A stretch of DNA of 64,000 nt from UBA10649 sp965278965. Its GTDB lineage: Bacteria > Actinomycetota > Actinomycetes > S36-B12. A model generated the notes under the pieces. That model made no database searches, was not told where the DNA came from, and saw only the letters and a program-made list of their open reading frames with translations. Shown here in pieces: positions 33,851 to 42,461 of this stretch. A program made the position numbers and the translations under genes. The DNA lies in the NCBI GenBank assembly GCA_965278965.1, contig OZ257127.1:1488001-1552000 (forward strand), read 5' to 3'. Within the stretch, counting starts at the first letter, position 1; each line of letters opens with the position of its first letter.

Positions 33851-34569
33851 CAGCCCACGCTCACGGACGTGACGATGCCGCTCTCGACGGTGAGGTTGAC
33901 CCGCTGCGGCGAGTAGTCCTCCGTGACCGGGAAGGAGACCCCGTCGCGCGCGACGATGCGCGTCGTCAGCCGGACGGAGGACACGCCCTCGATGGTCGCG
34001 ACGGCCTCGTCCTCCGGCAGACCGACGACGGTCTGGGCGATCGCCTCGGTCCGCGCGGCCTGCTGCGCGAGGTCGTCGGTCGCAGGCGCCGAGGCGGAAT
34101 CCGCTTCGGCAGACGCGGCGGCGAGCGCGACCACGAGCGGGTCGTCGTCGGCGATCGCGCGGTCGCACGCGGACACGGTCTGCGTCGCGCCCGCTGCGTC
34201 GCGCCACGCGTAGACGAGCTCGTTGCCGTCGTACGCCGTCGGACACGTGCCGGTGAATGGTGGGGCGTCGGCGATCTCTGTCGCGGTGGTCGCATCCACG
34301 AGTGCCGCGGTCGCCGATGGCGAGAGCGTGCCGGCGCTCGTCGCGTCGCTCGAGGTCAGTGTCCAGGTCCCGTCGCTCGACACGGAGAACGTGACGTCAC
34401 ACGCACCACCCGCGCACATCCCGCCGGTCGCGGCGCGCGACGCCAGGAACGTGACCGGTGCGGGCGACACCACGGGGGGCACGGATGGGTTCGACACCAC
34501 GACGTCCTGCGTGGCGCAGCCGGAGAGCACACCGACAGCGACGAGCGCGCCGACCGCGAAGGACCTCAC
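33850..34569 (-). CDS. Lipoprotein with C-terminal I78-like domain
   Basis: A 239-residue protein. GTG 34569 (VRSFAVGALVAVGVLSGCATQ) gives a lipobox LSGC. The mature part has two cysteine pairs (MCAGGACDV and TCPTAYDG...SACDRA). The last 58 residues (LPEDEAVATIEGV ... RIVARDGVSFPVTEDYSPQRVNLTVESGIVTSVSVG) follow the peptidase-inhibitor I78/potato-inhibitor-like layout with the DYxPxRxNxxV motif. It may be a surface protease inhibitor, but the match is by eye. Confidence 0.65.
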   Translation of the reverse strand: MRSFAVGALVAVGVLSGCATQDVVVSNPSVPPVVSPAPVTFLASRAATGGMCAGGACDVTFSVSSDGTWTLTSSDATSAGTLSPSATAALVDATTATEIADAPPFTGTCPTAYDGNELVYAWRDAAGATQTVSACDRAIADDDPLVVALAAASAEADSASAPATDDLAQQAARTEAIAQTVVGLPEDEAVATIEGVSSVRLTTRIVARDGVSFPVTEDYSPQRVNLTVESGIVTSVSVG

Positions 34570-34589
34570 TACGCCAGTATGCGTCGGCC

Positions 34590-34991
34590 TCAGCCGTCGA
34601 CGAACGACAACCGCACCTGCCGGACGGGGTTGTCGGCGTTGGGATCGACGAGGACGACGCTCTGCCACGTGCCCAGCGCCAGCCGGCCGTCGAGCACCGG
34701 GATCACCATGCTCGGCGACACGAAGGCGGGGAGCACGTGGTCGCGGCCGTGCCCTGGCGAGCCGTGTCGGTGCCGGTACCCGGCGTCACGCGGCAGCAGC
34801 CCTTCGAGGACGAGGGCGAGGTCGGCCTCCGTGCCGCTGCCCGTCTCGAACAGGGCCACCCCGGCCGTCGCGTGCGGGACGAAGACACTGCACAGACCGT
34901 CGCCGCCGCCGGCGCTGAACCGGGCGACGCGGTCGGTGATGTCGGTCGCGAGCCGCGACCCGGTCTCGATGGTCAGGACCTCGGTGCGCAT
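34590..34991 (-). CDS. YjbQ (UPF0047) family protein
   Basis: A 133-residue cytoplasmic protein. SVFVPHATAGVALFE, GYRHRHGSPGHGRDHVLPAFVSPSMVIPV and LGTWQSVVLVD are the three signatures of the YjbQ family, with His residues forming a metal site. Family members have been reported to have thiamin-phosphate-synthase activity in vitro. ATG 34991 follows GGGGG. Confidence 0.88.
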   Translation of the reverse strand: MRTEVLTIETGSRLATDITDRVARFSAGGGDGLCSVFVPHATAGVALFETGSGTEADLALVLEGLLPRDAGYRHRHGSPGHGRDHVLPAFVSPSMVIPVLDGRLALGTWQSVVLVDPNADNPVRQVRLSFVDG

Positions 34992-35016
34992 GCCCCCATC
35001 GTCCCGCACGGCCGCG

Positions 35017-35068
35017 TTCCATATGCCAGCGTCGTTCCCGGGCCGCCTACTGACGCTGGAGTATGGAA
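35017..35068. repeat. Imperfect inverted repeat (family B)
   Basis: Arms around TTCCATATGCCAGCGTC (35017-35033) and GACGCTGGAGTATGGAA (35052-35068) pair at 15 of 17 positions. The same core, TTCCATACGCCAGCGTC, recurs at 60129-60145 in a perfect hairpin 25 kb away. It lies between the YjbQ and VOC genes. Confidence 0.7.
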
Positions 35069-35078
35069 TCGGTGGGGG

Positions 35079-35471
35079 CTACGCGGCGTCGGGGTCGGGC
35101 TGGTGGATGCCGAACGCGTTGCCCTCAGGGTCCAGGTAGTAGCCCTGCCACGCCATGCCGACCATCGCCGACTTAGGAGCCGTGAGCGCTCCCCCCGCCG
35201 CGAGGATCTTCGCCTCTGTCGAGTCGTAGTCGTCGACCACGACCGTGCACACATAGGCATTCGCGCCACCCTCGGAGCGCGCGGTCGCCCGCTCGAGGAG
35301 TCCGCCGTTGATGCCCTGCTGGTCGTCCTCACCGGTCATGACGCCCCAGTACGTCACACCGCCGACGGCAGCGCTCCAGTCGACGAACGTCCAGCCGAAC
35401 ACGTCCCCGTAGAACGCCTTCGCCCGCTCGACGTCGTCGACCTGGATCTCGAAGTGCACCACTCGGCCCAT
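35079..35471 (-). CDS. VOC family protein, glyoxalase/bleomycin-resistance-like
   Basis: A 130-residue protein. GRVVHFEIQVDDVERAKAFYGDVFGWTF is the first glyoxalase module and AYVCTVVVDDYDSTEAKILAAGG the second; WQGYYLDPEGNAFGIHQPDP closes the fold. It resembles the 'enzyme related to lactoylglutathione lyase' group (CFP-30-like). ATG 35471 has AGGAGG upstream. Substrate unknown. Confidence 0.85.
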   Translation of the reverse strand: MGRVVHFEIQVDDVERAKAFYGDVFGWTFVDWSAAVGGVTYWGVMTGEDDQQGINGGLLERATARSEGGANAYVCTVVVDDYDSTEAKILAAGGALTAPKSAMVGMAWQGYYLDPEGNAFGIHQPDPDAA

Positions 35472-35558
35472 GGCCGCCTCCTGTCGTCCCTCCAACCCTG
35501 GCAGTGGTCGCAGGACTGCACCAGGGGGCGCAGGGCAGGGATGTTCCCGCCGGCTCGG

Positions 35559-35993
35559 TCACAACGCCGGGTCGGGGGCGCCCAGCAGACGGCGGACACC
35601 GCTGCGGGCGAGGAGCATCACGACGATCATCGCCGTCACCGAGAAGAACCCGCCGAGGCTGACGTAGGCGCCGAAGACGAGCGACTCGATCGTCAGGACG
35701 ACGAACTTGCTGCCGACGAGCACGACCCACAGCAGGACGGCCGCCGCGACCTTGCCCACCGGCGTCGTAGCCGCCTTGAGCCGTCCTTTGACCCGAGCCT
35801 TGACCGCGACGACGACCTCGAGGACGAGCTTGAGAATGACTGCCGTCACCAGCGACATCGCAAACGACTCGGAGATGACCGTGGGAACGAGCTCGGCCGC
35901 CAGGTTGAGGATGACGACGTAGACGAGGACATCGACGAGGTCCTCCGCACGTAGCCACCGCCGGCGCGAAGGCGCTCCTGCTGGGCTGACCAC
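35559..35993 (-). CDS. Small integral membrane protein
   Basis: A 144-residue protein with four hydrophobic helices (LVDVLVYVVILNLAAELVP, SLVTAVILKLVLEVVVAV, VGKVAAAVLLWVVLVGSKFVVL, SVTAMIVVMLLA) and a conserved-looking basic loop VKARVKGRLKAATTP. No family recognised; such proteins are widespread in Actinobacteria. Confidence 0.7.
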   Translation of the reverse strand: MVSPAGAPSRRRWLRAEDLVDVLVYVVILNLAAELVPTVISESFAMSLVTAVILKLVLEVVVAVKARVKGRLKAATTPVGKVAAAVLLWVVLVGSKFVVLTIESLVFGAYVSLGGFFSVTAMIVVMLLARSGVRRLLGAPDPAL

Positions 35994-36057
35994 GCCGCCA
36001 GACTAGGTCCGTTCCAACCGGTGGCGGGCACCTGTTGCCGCCGGGCAGGATGCCGAC

Positions 36058-37263
36058 ATGACGCACCTGGCACTGAAGGACGACCTGCTCGACGCTCAGG
36101 CCCTTCGCGCTCTCGGCTCCATGTCGGCCGGCGGCGCCGACGTGGGCGAGGTGCTCGTGACCGTGCAGGCGTGCGCCGACGGCTCGCTCGAGACCTGGTT
36201 CGCGCAGTGGTCGGCCCTCGCGGTGCGAGTCCGCGCTTCCGCAGACGCCGACCTCGCAGCCGACCGCGCGGCGTCGGCGCTCTCGGGCTACCTGCGCGCC
36301 ACGACTTACGACCGCACGGCGGGCCTGATGCTCATGGGCACGCCGACCGACCCGCGGATGCGCGAGGCATACCGCCGCCAGCGCGAGTCGTTCCGCGCTG
36401 CCGCGCCGCTGATGCCGCACCCGGTCGAGGAGGTCGCCGTGCCCTACGAGGGGACGACGCTGCCCGGCTACTTCCTGCGACCGGCGGAAGACGACCAGCC
36501 ACGACCGACCGTCATCCTGCTCAACGGCTACGACGGCACGTGCGAGGAGCTGTACTTCTTCAACGGTGCTGCCGCCGTCGAGCGCGGATACAACGCGTTG
36601 CTGGTCGACGGTCCCGGGCAAGGTGCCGCCCTGCTGGAGCAGGGGCTGACGCTGCGTCACGACTGGGAGGCAGTCGTGACACCGGTCGTCGACTTCCTCC
36701 TCGAACGCGCCGACGTCGACCCCGCTGCCATCGCACTGATGGGCCTGAGCCTCGGCGGCTACTTGGCGCCGCGTGCCGCCGCGTACGAGCATCGGCTGGC
36801 CGCGTGCATCGCCGACTGCGGTTCATACGACATGTATTCGGCAGCCCTCCAGCGGGTCCCGGGCGTGCTTTCCGCCGGCATCGACAACCCGGAGAGCCTG
36901 CGCGGGCACGCGCTGGAGCGGGTCCTCGACTCCGTCATGACCAAGCCCACTACCGGCTGGGGTCTGCGGCGCGGGCTCCAGGTACACGGCGTCAGCACGC
37001 CGCTCGACTACTTCGAGGCGCTCAAGGACTTCCGGCTCGCCGAGCACGCCGCCAAGATCTCGTGCCCGACGCTCGTCTGCTACGCCGAGGGCGACGACAT
37101 CAGTGCGTCGGCGCCGCAGCTGTTCGACGAGCTCACCTGCGAGCGGGACCTCGTCCAGTTCCGTGCCGCCGACGGGGCCGGCGACCACTGCGAGATCGGT
37201 GCGCGTCAGGTCTTCTGGTCGACCGCCTTCGCCTGGCTCGACGGGGTGCTCGACCGATCGTGA
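36058..37263 (+). CDS. Alpha/beta hydrolase (2,6-dihydropseudooxynicotine-hydrolase-like)
   Basis: A 401-residue enzyme with a helical N-terminal cap (about 1-120) and an alpha/beta-hydrolase core: oxyanion region ILLNGYDGTCEELYFF, nucleophile elbow GLSLGG (about 222-227), acid Asp in YAEGDD and catalytic His in GDHCE. This layout follows the pseudooxynicotine hydrolase/FrsA-like C-C or ester hydrolases. No neighbours point to a substrate. Confidence 0.8.
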   Translation: MTHLALKDDLLDAQALRALGSMSAGGADVGEVLVTVQACADGSLETWFAQWSALAVRVRASADADLAADRAASALSGYLRATTYDRTAGLMLMGTPTDPRMREAYRRQRESFRAAAPLMPHPVEEVAVPYEGTTLPGYFLRPAEDDQPRPTVILLNGYDGTCEELYFFNGAAAVERGYNALLVDGPGQGAALLEQGLTLRHDWEAVVTPVVDFLLERADVDPAAIALMGLSLGGYLAPRAAAYEHRLAACIADCGSYDMYSAALQRVPGVLSAGIDNPESLRGHALERVLDSVMTKPTTGWGLRRGLQVHGVSTPLDYFEALKDFRLAEHAAKISCPTLVCYAEGDDISASAPQLFDELTCERDLVQFRAADGAGDHCEIGARQVFWSTAFAWLDGVLDRS

Positions 37264-37285
37264 GGAACGGTCCGCCGTTCGTGCG

Positions 37286-37319
37286 GGAAGCGTGAGCCCG
37301 ACGGAAGGAACCGTGAGCC
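37286..37319 (+). promoter_or_regulatory. Direct repeat GGAANCGTGAGCC, 21-base period
   Basis: GGAAGCGTGAGCC (37286-37298) and GGAACCGTGAGCC (37307-37319) are direct repeats starting 21 bases apart, i.e. two helical turns, 68 bases upstream of the first secreted-protein gene. Such phased repeats suit a response regulator that binds as a tandem dimer. Confidence 0.55.
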
Positions 37320-37386
37320 GCGCGCTCCTAGGGTTCCGGGAGTCGCGCTGCCTTACGGGGCGGCGCCGAACCGGAGGTGGACGCAC

Positions 37387-38082
37387 ATGCTCAGGAAGGC
37401 CCTCGTCACCGCAGGCGGCACCGCCGTCGTCGCCGGCGCCCTGCTCCTCGCGACGCCCGCGCAGGCCGCCGGGACGTACACGACGAACTGCGATGCCCCA
37501 CTGACTGTGACCGGGAAGGTCGGCGACCAGGTCACGATCAACTTCGGGTCCGGCTGCACGCCAAGCCAGTGGTGGTACCTGTGGAATGTCAACGGGACCT
37601 ACTACAACCCCGCCACGACCTACACCGAGTCCGGGTTCCTGGACTACATGTCGTCAACGGACCCGAGCCAGTACACGTCAAGCAGCAGCTACACAGGCGA
37701 CTGGTACGTCTACAACCCGGCCCCGGACGGCGGCCAGTCAATGACGGCCACGATCCGGGCCACGGACGGCATGGGGAACGCCCTGCGCTACGGGGTGACG
37801 ATGGCGAACATCTCCGAGTACTACAGCCCCTACCTGTCGCTCGCGGTGACCTACGGCGGGACGGGCGAGGCCGAGGGCACGCCGATCGCGGACGTCATCC
37901 AGCAGGTCGGCGCGCCGGCCGGCGGGTCGTGCGACACCATCGACGACAAGGGCCTCAACTGGGGCGGCGTCAAGAGCGGTGGCTGGGCCAGCTCGTGGGC
38001 GCAGTGGGCCAACGACGGCAAGGGCGGCTCGGTCTGCACCCGCACCCTGCACTACGACAACGGCTGGACCGTCGCCGCCTGA
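37387..38082 (+). CDS. Secreted protein, first of a tandem pair
   Basis: A 231-residue exported protein with a Sec signal (MLRKALVTAGGTAVVAGALLLATPAQA, cleavage after AQA). The mature part is beta-rich and aromatic: YTTNCDAPLTVTGKVGDQVTI, WNVNGTYYNP, TYGGTGEAEGTPIADVIQQVGAPAGG and the C-terminal GGSVCTRTLHYDNGWTVAA, with two to four cysteines. The last motif recurs in many actinobacterial secreted proteins of unknown role. It is about 55% identical to the next protein. Confidence 0.75.
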   Translation: MLRKALVTAGGTAVVAGALLLATPAQAAGTYTTNCDAPLTVTGKVGDQVTINFGSGCTPSQWWYLWNVNGTYYNPATTYTESGFLDYMSSTDPSQYTSSSSYTGDWYVYNPAPDGGQSMTATIRATDGMGNALRYGVTMANISEYYSPYLSLAVTYGGTGEAEGTPIADVIQQVGAPAGGSCDTIDDKGLNWGGVKSGGWASSWAQWANDGKGGSVCTRTLHYDNGWTVAA

Positions 38083-38127
38083 CCTGCGCGCCCGACAACC
38101 GACGTGCCCTATCCCGGAAGGCTTTCC

Positions 38128-38802
38128 ATGCGTCTCAGATTAACGATCGGCACAACCGCCTGCGCGATCGTTGCTGGAGCCCTGCTCCTCGCGACGCCCG
38201 CCCAGGCGGCCGGCAGCTCGTACACGACCAACTGCGACGCACCACTGACCATCATCGGCAACGTCGGCGACGAGGTCACAATCACGTGGGGCTCCAACTG
38301 CTACTACATGTGGAACATCAATGGCAGCGGGTCGAGCAAGACAGAGTCAGGCTTCCTTGACTGGGTGTCGTCCGACCCCGCACCGGGGAGCGGCCTCTTC
38401 TACCCCTTCGGCAACTGGGCCAAAGACTGGTACCAGTACTACGAGGACTGGACACCTTCACAGGCGATCACCGTGAAGATTCTCGGCCAGGACGGAGACG
38501 CGAACCCCCTCACGAACGGCGCCGTGATGGCCGCGTTCCTCGACAACAACTCCGAGTACAGCTACGCGATCTACGGTGGCACGGGCGAGGCCGCCGGCGT
38601 GCCGATCGCGGACGTCATCCAGCAGGTCGGCGCTCCGGCCGGCGGCACGTGCGACACCGTCGACGACAAGTCCCTCGACTGGGGCGGCGTCACGAGCGGC
38701 GGCTGGACCGGCTCGTGGGCGCAGTGGGCCAGCGATGGGAAGGGCGGCTCCGTCTGCACCCGCACGCTGCACTACGACAACGGCTGGCGCATCGCCGCCT
38801 GA
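38128..38802 (+). CDS. Secreted protein, second of a tandem pair
   Basis: A 224-residue exported paralogue with the same signal layout (LLLATPAQA) and matching landmarks: YTTNCDAPLTIIGNVGDEVTITWG, GGTGEAAGVPIADVIQQVGAPAGGTCDTVDDKSLDWGGV, KGGSVCTRTLHYDNGWRIAA. ATG 38128 has GGAAGG upstream. The two C-terminal thirds are nearly identical at the DNA level, so the pair arose by recent duplication, while the middle segments have diverged. Confidence 0.75.
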   Translation: MRLRLTIGTTACAIVAGALLLATPAQAAGSSYTTNCDAPLTIIGNVGDEVTITWGSNCYYMWNINGSGSSKTESGFLDWVSSDPAPGSGLFYPFGNWAKDWYQYYEDWTPSQAITVKILGQDGDANPLTNGAVMAAFLDNNSEYSYAIYGGTGEAAGVPIADVIQQVGAPAGGTCDTVDDKSLDWGGVTSGGWTGSWAQWASDGKGGSVCTRTLHYDNGWRIAA

Positions 38803-38887
38803 GCGCGCCAGCGACGCGTGAGGCCGGCAGACCGACGGGGGCTGCCGGCTTCACGGCGTTCGGCCGCGCCTGTCATAGCCTGCGCCC

Positions 38888-39313
38888 ATGCCCGCCGGCT
38901 ACACGTTGCACGACAGCCCACCGACAGTCGACGACTACCTGCGCCTGCGCGCCGAGTCCGGACTGTCTCCGAAGACGCGCGCGCAGGCCGAGGCCGGAGT
39001 CGGTGGTGCGTGGGCCGCGTGCCACGTCGCGCACGACGCCAGCGGTCACGTGGTCGGCATGGGCCGCATCCTCGGGGACGGGGGCTGGTACTTCCACATC
39101 GTCGACATGGCCGTGCTGCCCGACCACCAGCGTCGCGGCCTGGGCGACGAGATCCTCCGCTGGCTGGTCGGCCGGATTCGAACGGACGCCCCACCCGGCG
39201 CATGGATCACGTTGCTTGCCGACGCCCCGGGCCGCCGCCTGTACGAGCGTCACGGTTTCGTCGACACCGCGCCAGGGAGCGTCGGCATGGCGATCCCGGT
39301 GGCTCGTCCCTGA
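38888..39313 (+). CDS. GNAT family N-acetyltransferase
   Basis: A 141-residue acetyltransferase. The acetyl-CoA loop region LPDHQRRGLGDEILRWLVGRI (about 79-99) is the Q/RxxGxG/A motif; FHIVDMAVLP precedes it and LYERHGFVDT closes the fold. The pattern resembles the small 'acetyltransferase (GNAT)' group acting on amines. Substrate unknown. Confidence 0.88.
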   Translation: MPAGYTLHDSPPTVDDYLRLRAESGLSPKTRAQAEAGVGGAWAACHVAHDASGHVVGMGRILGDGGWYFHIVDMAVLPDHQRRGLGDEILRWLVGRIRTDAPPGAWITLLADAPGRRLYERHGFVDTAPGSVGMAIPVARP

Positions 39314-39325
39314 GATCACGCGGAC

Positions 39326-40213
39326 CTAGCCGATCGCGGCGGTGATGCTGCCCCTGGCGACGGCAAGGCGTTGGGCGGCGGTCGAGACGTCGACACCGGC
39401 GATCAGGGCGACCGTCGCGACGTCCCCGGCTCCCCCGGCTGCCGACAGCGTCACTGCCGCATCTGCCTCGGACGCTCCGGTAGCGGCGGCGATGGCCGCC
39501 ACCGCACGGGCGCGGAGCTTGTCGTTGAGCGGCTCGACACAGACCATGTGACCGCGCACGGCGCGGCCGAGACGGACCATCGCGACCGTCGAGATCGTGT
39601 TGAGGACCAGCTTCTGCGCCAGCCCCGCGGTTAGGCGCGTGGAGCCACCGATGACCTCGCCTGCGACGGGCACACAGACGACGACGCTGCTCGTCTGCGC
39701 GAGCGGCGACCCGTCCGCCGACACCAAGGCGATGGTGCCGGCGCCGCGGTCCCGGGCAACCTCGGCTCCGGCGACGGTGAACGGCGTGCGGCCCGATGCC
39801 GACACCGCGAGCACGACGTCCTGCGGACCGAGCGTGCCGAGCACCGGGTCGCGACGCGCACCTTCGACGTCGTCGTCGCCCACACTCATGGCGGTCGGGT
39901 CAAGCCCGTGGCCCCCGGCGACGACGGACTCGACCCGGCCGCGCACCCCGAACGTCACAACGGTCTCGGTCGCGTCGAGAGCAGCGAGCCAGCCGGAGGT
40001 GCCGGCGCCGAGGTGGACCAGGCGACCTCCCCGCGACAGCGAGTCGACGACCAGATCGATCGCCGCGGCGATGTCGTCTGCCGCCGCCGAGACCGTTCCG
40101 ACGACGTCCCCGTGCGCGGTCAGCACGAGGTCGACGTCCGCTCGAGTATCAGCCTCGCCCAGCCCGCGGAGGCCGGCGATCGGTTGCTCCAGCCTGTGGT
40201 CGGACGTCGCCAC
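39326..40213 (-). CDS. murQ: N-acetylmuramic acid 6-phosphate etherase MurQ
   Basis: A 295-residue SIS-domain lyase. LVHLGAGTSGWLAALDATETVVTFG (about 68-92) with the catalytic Glu, LAVSASGRTPF for the phosphate loop, and GLAQKLVLNTISTVAMVRLGRAVRGHMVCVEPLNDKLRARAVA are the diagnostic MurQ blocks. It removes lactate from MurNAc-6-P to give GlcNAc-6-P. It is divergent from nagA with a DasR-like operator between them, so both respond to amino sugars. GTG 40213 is the start. Confidence 0.93.
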   Translation of the reverse strand: MATSDHRLEQPIAGLRGLGEADTRADVDLVLTAHGDVVGTVSAAADDIAAAIDLVVDSLSRGGRLVHLGAGTSGWLAALDATETVVTFGVRGRVESVVAGGHGLDPTAMSVGDDDVEGARRDPVLGTLGPQDVVLAVSASGRTPFTVAGAEVARDRGAGTIALVSADGSPLAQTSSVVVCVPVAGEVIGGSTRLTAGLAQKLVLNTISTVAMVRLGRAVRGHMVCVEPLNDKLRARAVAAIAAATGASEADAAVTLSAAGGAGDVATVALIAGVDVSTAAQRLAVARGSITAAIG

Positions 40214-40226
40214 GCCAACCCCCAGA

Positions 40227-40242
40227 TTGGTCTAGACCTCTT
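40227..40242. promoter_or_regulatory. DasR-like operator TTGGTCTAGACCTCTT
   Basis: GGTCTAGACC is a perfect 10-bp palindrome and the full 16 bases match the DasR-responsive element of Streptomyces. It lies 13 bases from murQ and overlaps the -35 (TAGACC) of a nagA promoter with 17-base spacing and -10 TACGAT at 40256-40261. Related copies lie at 47182 and 47204. Confidence 0.8.
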
Positions 40243-40300
40243 AAGGCTTCGCGGCTACGATAGTCGCCGACGCCCCGGACCGCGAGGACACGATACGACG

Positions 40301-41416
40301 ATGCTGCACACCCCCCGCCTGTTCGACGGCGAGCGCATGCGTCACGACTGCCGTGTCGAGGTCGTCGACGGCCGCATCAACCTGGTCGAGTCCGACGTCC
40401 CGGTGCAGGCGAGCGATGAGGCGCTGACCGACGGCATCCTGGCGCCCGGGTTCATCGACCTGCAGATCAACGGCTTCGCCGGGGTCGACTTCGCGCGTGG
40501 CGACGCCGCGGACTTCGCCCGGGTGCTCACCGCCCTCGCACGAACGGGCACGACCAGCTGCCTGCCGACGATCATCACGGCTCCGGTCGACGAGATCGTC
40601 GCGCAGCTGGACCGCGTGGCCGCCGCGACCGGTGGACCCGGGACCAGGATCCTGGGCTGCCACGTCGAGGGGCCGTTCCTGTCGGCGCACCGGCGCGGTG
40701 CCCATCGCGCCGACCTGATGTGCCCGCCGTCCCCGGCGGACGTGGCGCGCATCGCGGAACACCCGGCATCCGCCGTCATGACCCTGGCCCCCGAGATCAC
40801 CGGCGGACTCGACGCGATCGGGCAGATCGTCGCCGCGGGCGTGGTTGCAAGCCTCGGGCACACCGATGCGACCGCCGCCGTGGTGCACGAGGCGGCCGAT
40901 CGTGGCGCGCGCATGGTCACGCACATGTTCAACGCGCAGCGGCCGATCGGCCATCGCGAACCGGGAGTCCCCGGCGCGGCCCTGGTCGACCCACGGCTCA
41001 CGCTCGGGCTGATCGCCGACCTGCACCACGTCGCACCGGACATGGTCCACCTTGCCTTCGCGGCCGCCGCCGACCGCGTGGTCCTGGTCACCGACGCGCT
41101 CGCCTCCACCGGGATGCCGGCGGGCCGCTACGAGCTCGGCGGCGACGAGATCCTGATCGAGGCCGAGGGCGAACCCGCCCGCCGACCCGACGGCACCCTG
41201 TCGGGCTCCGGCGCGACCCTCGCCGCATGCGTGCGCAACGTCGTCGGCCTGGGTGTGAGCCTGGAGACCGTGCTGCGCAGCGCGACCTCGACCCCGGCGG
41301 CCGTGCTCGGTCGCGCCGACGTCGGCTGCATCGCTCCGGGCGCCCACGCCGACCTCGTGTGGCTCGACTACGACCTCACCGTCCGCCGCACCTGGCTCGC
41401 CGGGAACGAGCTCTGA
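40301..41416 (+). CDS. nagA: N-acetylglucosamine-6-phosphate deacetylase
   Basis: A 371-residue amidohydrolase. Motifs are ILAPGFIDLQINGFAGVDF (metal-binding region), GCHVEGPFLSAHRRGAH, SLGHTDATA, THMFNAQRPIGHREPG and VLVTDALASTGMP with the catalytic Asp. It deacetylates GlcNAc-6-P to GlcN-6-P. Together with MurQ and the SIS deaminase it completes amino-sugar catabolism. It is convergent with the deaminase gene and its start ATG 40301 follows GAGGA. Confidence 0.92.
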   Translation: MLHTPRLFDGERMRHDCRVEVVDGRINLVESDVPVQASDEALTDGILAPGFIDLQINGFAGVDFARGDAADFARVLTALARTGTTSCLPTIITAPVDEIVAQLDRVAAATGGPGTRILGCHVEGPFLSAHRRGAHRADLMCPPSPADVARIAEHPASAVMTLAPEITGGLDAIGQIVAAGVVASLGHTDATAAVVHEAADRGARMVTHMFNAQRPIGHREPGVPGAALVDPRLTLGLIADLHHVAPDMVHLAFAAAADRVVLVTDALASTGMPAGRYELGGDEILIEAEGEPARRPDGTLSGSGATLAACVRNVVGLGVSLETVLRSATSTPAAVLGRADVGCIAPGAHADLVWLDYDLTVRRTWLAGNEL

Positions 41417-41417
41417 C

Positions 41418-42461
41418 CTAGCGCGTCCGCGTCACCTTGCGGAGCTGGCGCGGCTGGTCGGGGTCGCAGCCGCGGTCGACGGCCAGCTGCCAGGACAGCC
41501 ACTGCAGCGGGATCGCCGCCGCGATCGGAGCAAGCTCCTCCGGCAAGGCCGGCAGGTCGACGGTCGCCGTCGCGAGATCGCCCAGCCCGCCACCGATCGC
41601 GACGACGTCGATGCTGCGCTCGCGCAGCCCCGCGACGGTCGACCGCAGGCTCTGCGCGCCGATCCCGTCGGGAGCCACGACCAGGACCGGGGTCGACGTG
41701 TCGACCATCGCGATCGGGCCGTGCAGGAGGTCGGCGCCGCTGAACGCATGCGCCGCGAGATAGCTGGTCTCCATCATCTTCAGCGCGCCCTCCCGCGCGA
41801 CGGGGTACGCGTAGCCGCGGCCGGTCAGGATGACCCGGTCGGCGAAGCGGTACCGGTCGGCGATGTCGGAGATCGCCTCGGGGGATGCGGCCAGGTTGGA
41901 CACGAGGCCCGGCAGCGCCGCCGCGGCGTCGAGCGAGCGACCACCCCACGCCGCGACCAGCATCCACAGCGTCAGCAGCTCGCCGGTGAACGTCTTCGTC
42001 GCCGCGACCGCGAGCTCGGCGCCTGCGCGCACGTCGATGCACGCGTCGCTCGCGAGTGCCAACGGGGAGGTCGCGTCGTTGACGACGCTCACGACAGTCG
42101 CACCGCGCGACCGCCAGGCTTCGGCGTAGGAGACCAGGTCCGGGCTGTGCCCGCTCTGGCTCACAGCGAGGACGAGCACGTCGTCGGCCTCGCGCAGGGG
42201 CGCATGGAACAGGCCCACCGTGCTCGGCGATGCGAGACCGCACGGCAGGCCGAGCCCGATCTCGATGAGGTACTTCGCGTAGAGAGCCGCATGGTCGCTG
42301 GTCCCGCGCGCCACGAGCGACACGAACCGCGGCGCACGGGCCGCGATCAGGTCGGCCGCGGCCAGCACGTCGGCACGGCCCTGGCCCAGCAGCCGCGCGA
42401 GCGCTGTCGGCTGCTCGCGGATCTCCTCCGCCATCTGAGATCCGGCTGTCCTGTCGGTCAT
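41418..42461 (-). CDS. SIS-domain glucosamine-6-phosphate deaminase (NagB-II/AgaS-like)
   Basis: A 347-residue protein with two SIS domains. FVSLVARGTSDHAALYAKYLIEIGLG and LVLAVSQSGHSPDLV are the first phosphate-binding loops and MMETSYLAAHAFSGADLLHGPIAMVD is the second-domain signature. It resembles the isomerase half of GlmS and the NagB-II group that converts GlcN-6-P to fructose-6-P and ammonia. No N-terminal glutaminase is present, so synthesis is unlikely. It overlaps the GH3 gene by four bases. Confidence 0.85.
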   Translation of the reverse strand: MTDRTAGSQMAEEIREQPTALARLLGQGRADVLAAADLIAARAPRFVSLVARGTSDHAALYAKYLIEIGLGLPCGLASPSTVGLFHAPLREADDVLVLAVSQSGHSPDLVSYAEAWRSRGATVVSVVNDATSPLALASDACIDVRAGAELAVAATKTFTGELLTLWMLVAAWGGRSLDAAAALPGLVSNLAASPEAISDIADRYRFADRVILTGRGYAYPVAREGALKMMETSYLAAHAFSGADLLHGPIAMVDTSTPVLVVAPDGIGAQSLRSTVAGLRERSIDVVAIGGGLGDLATATVDLPALPEELAPIAAAIPLQWLSWQLAVDRGCDPDQPRQLRKVTRTR

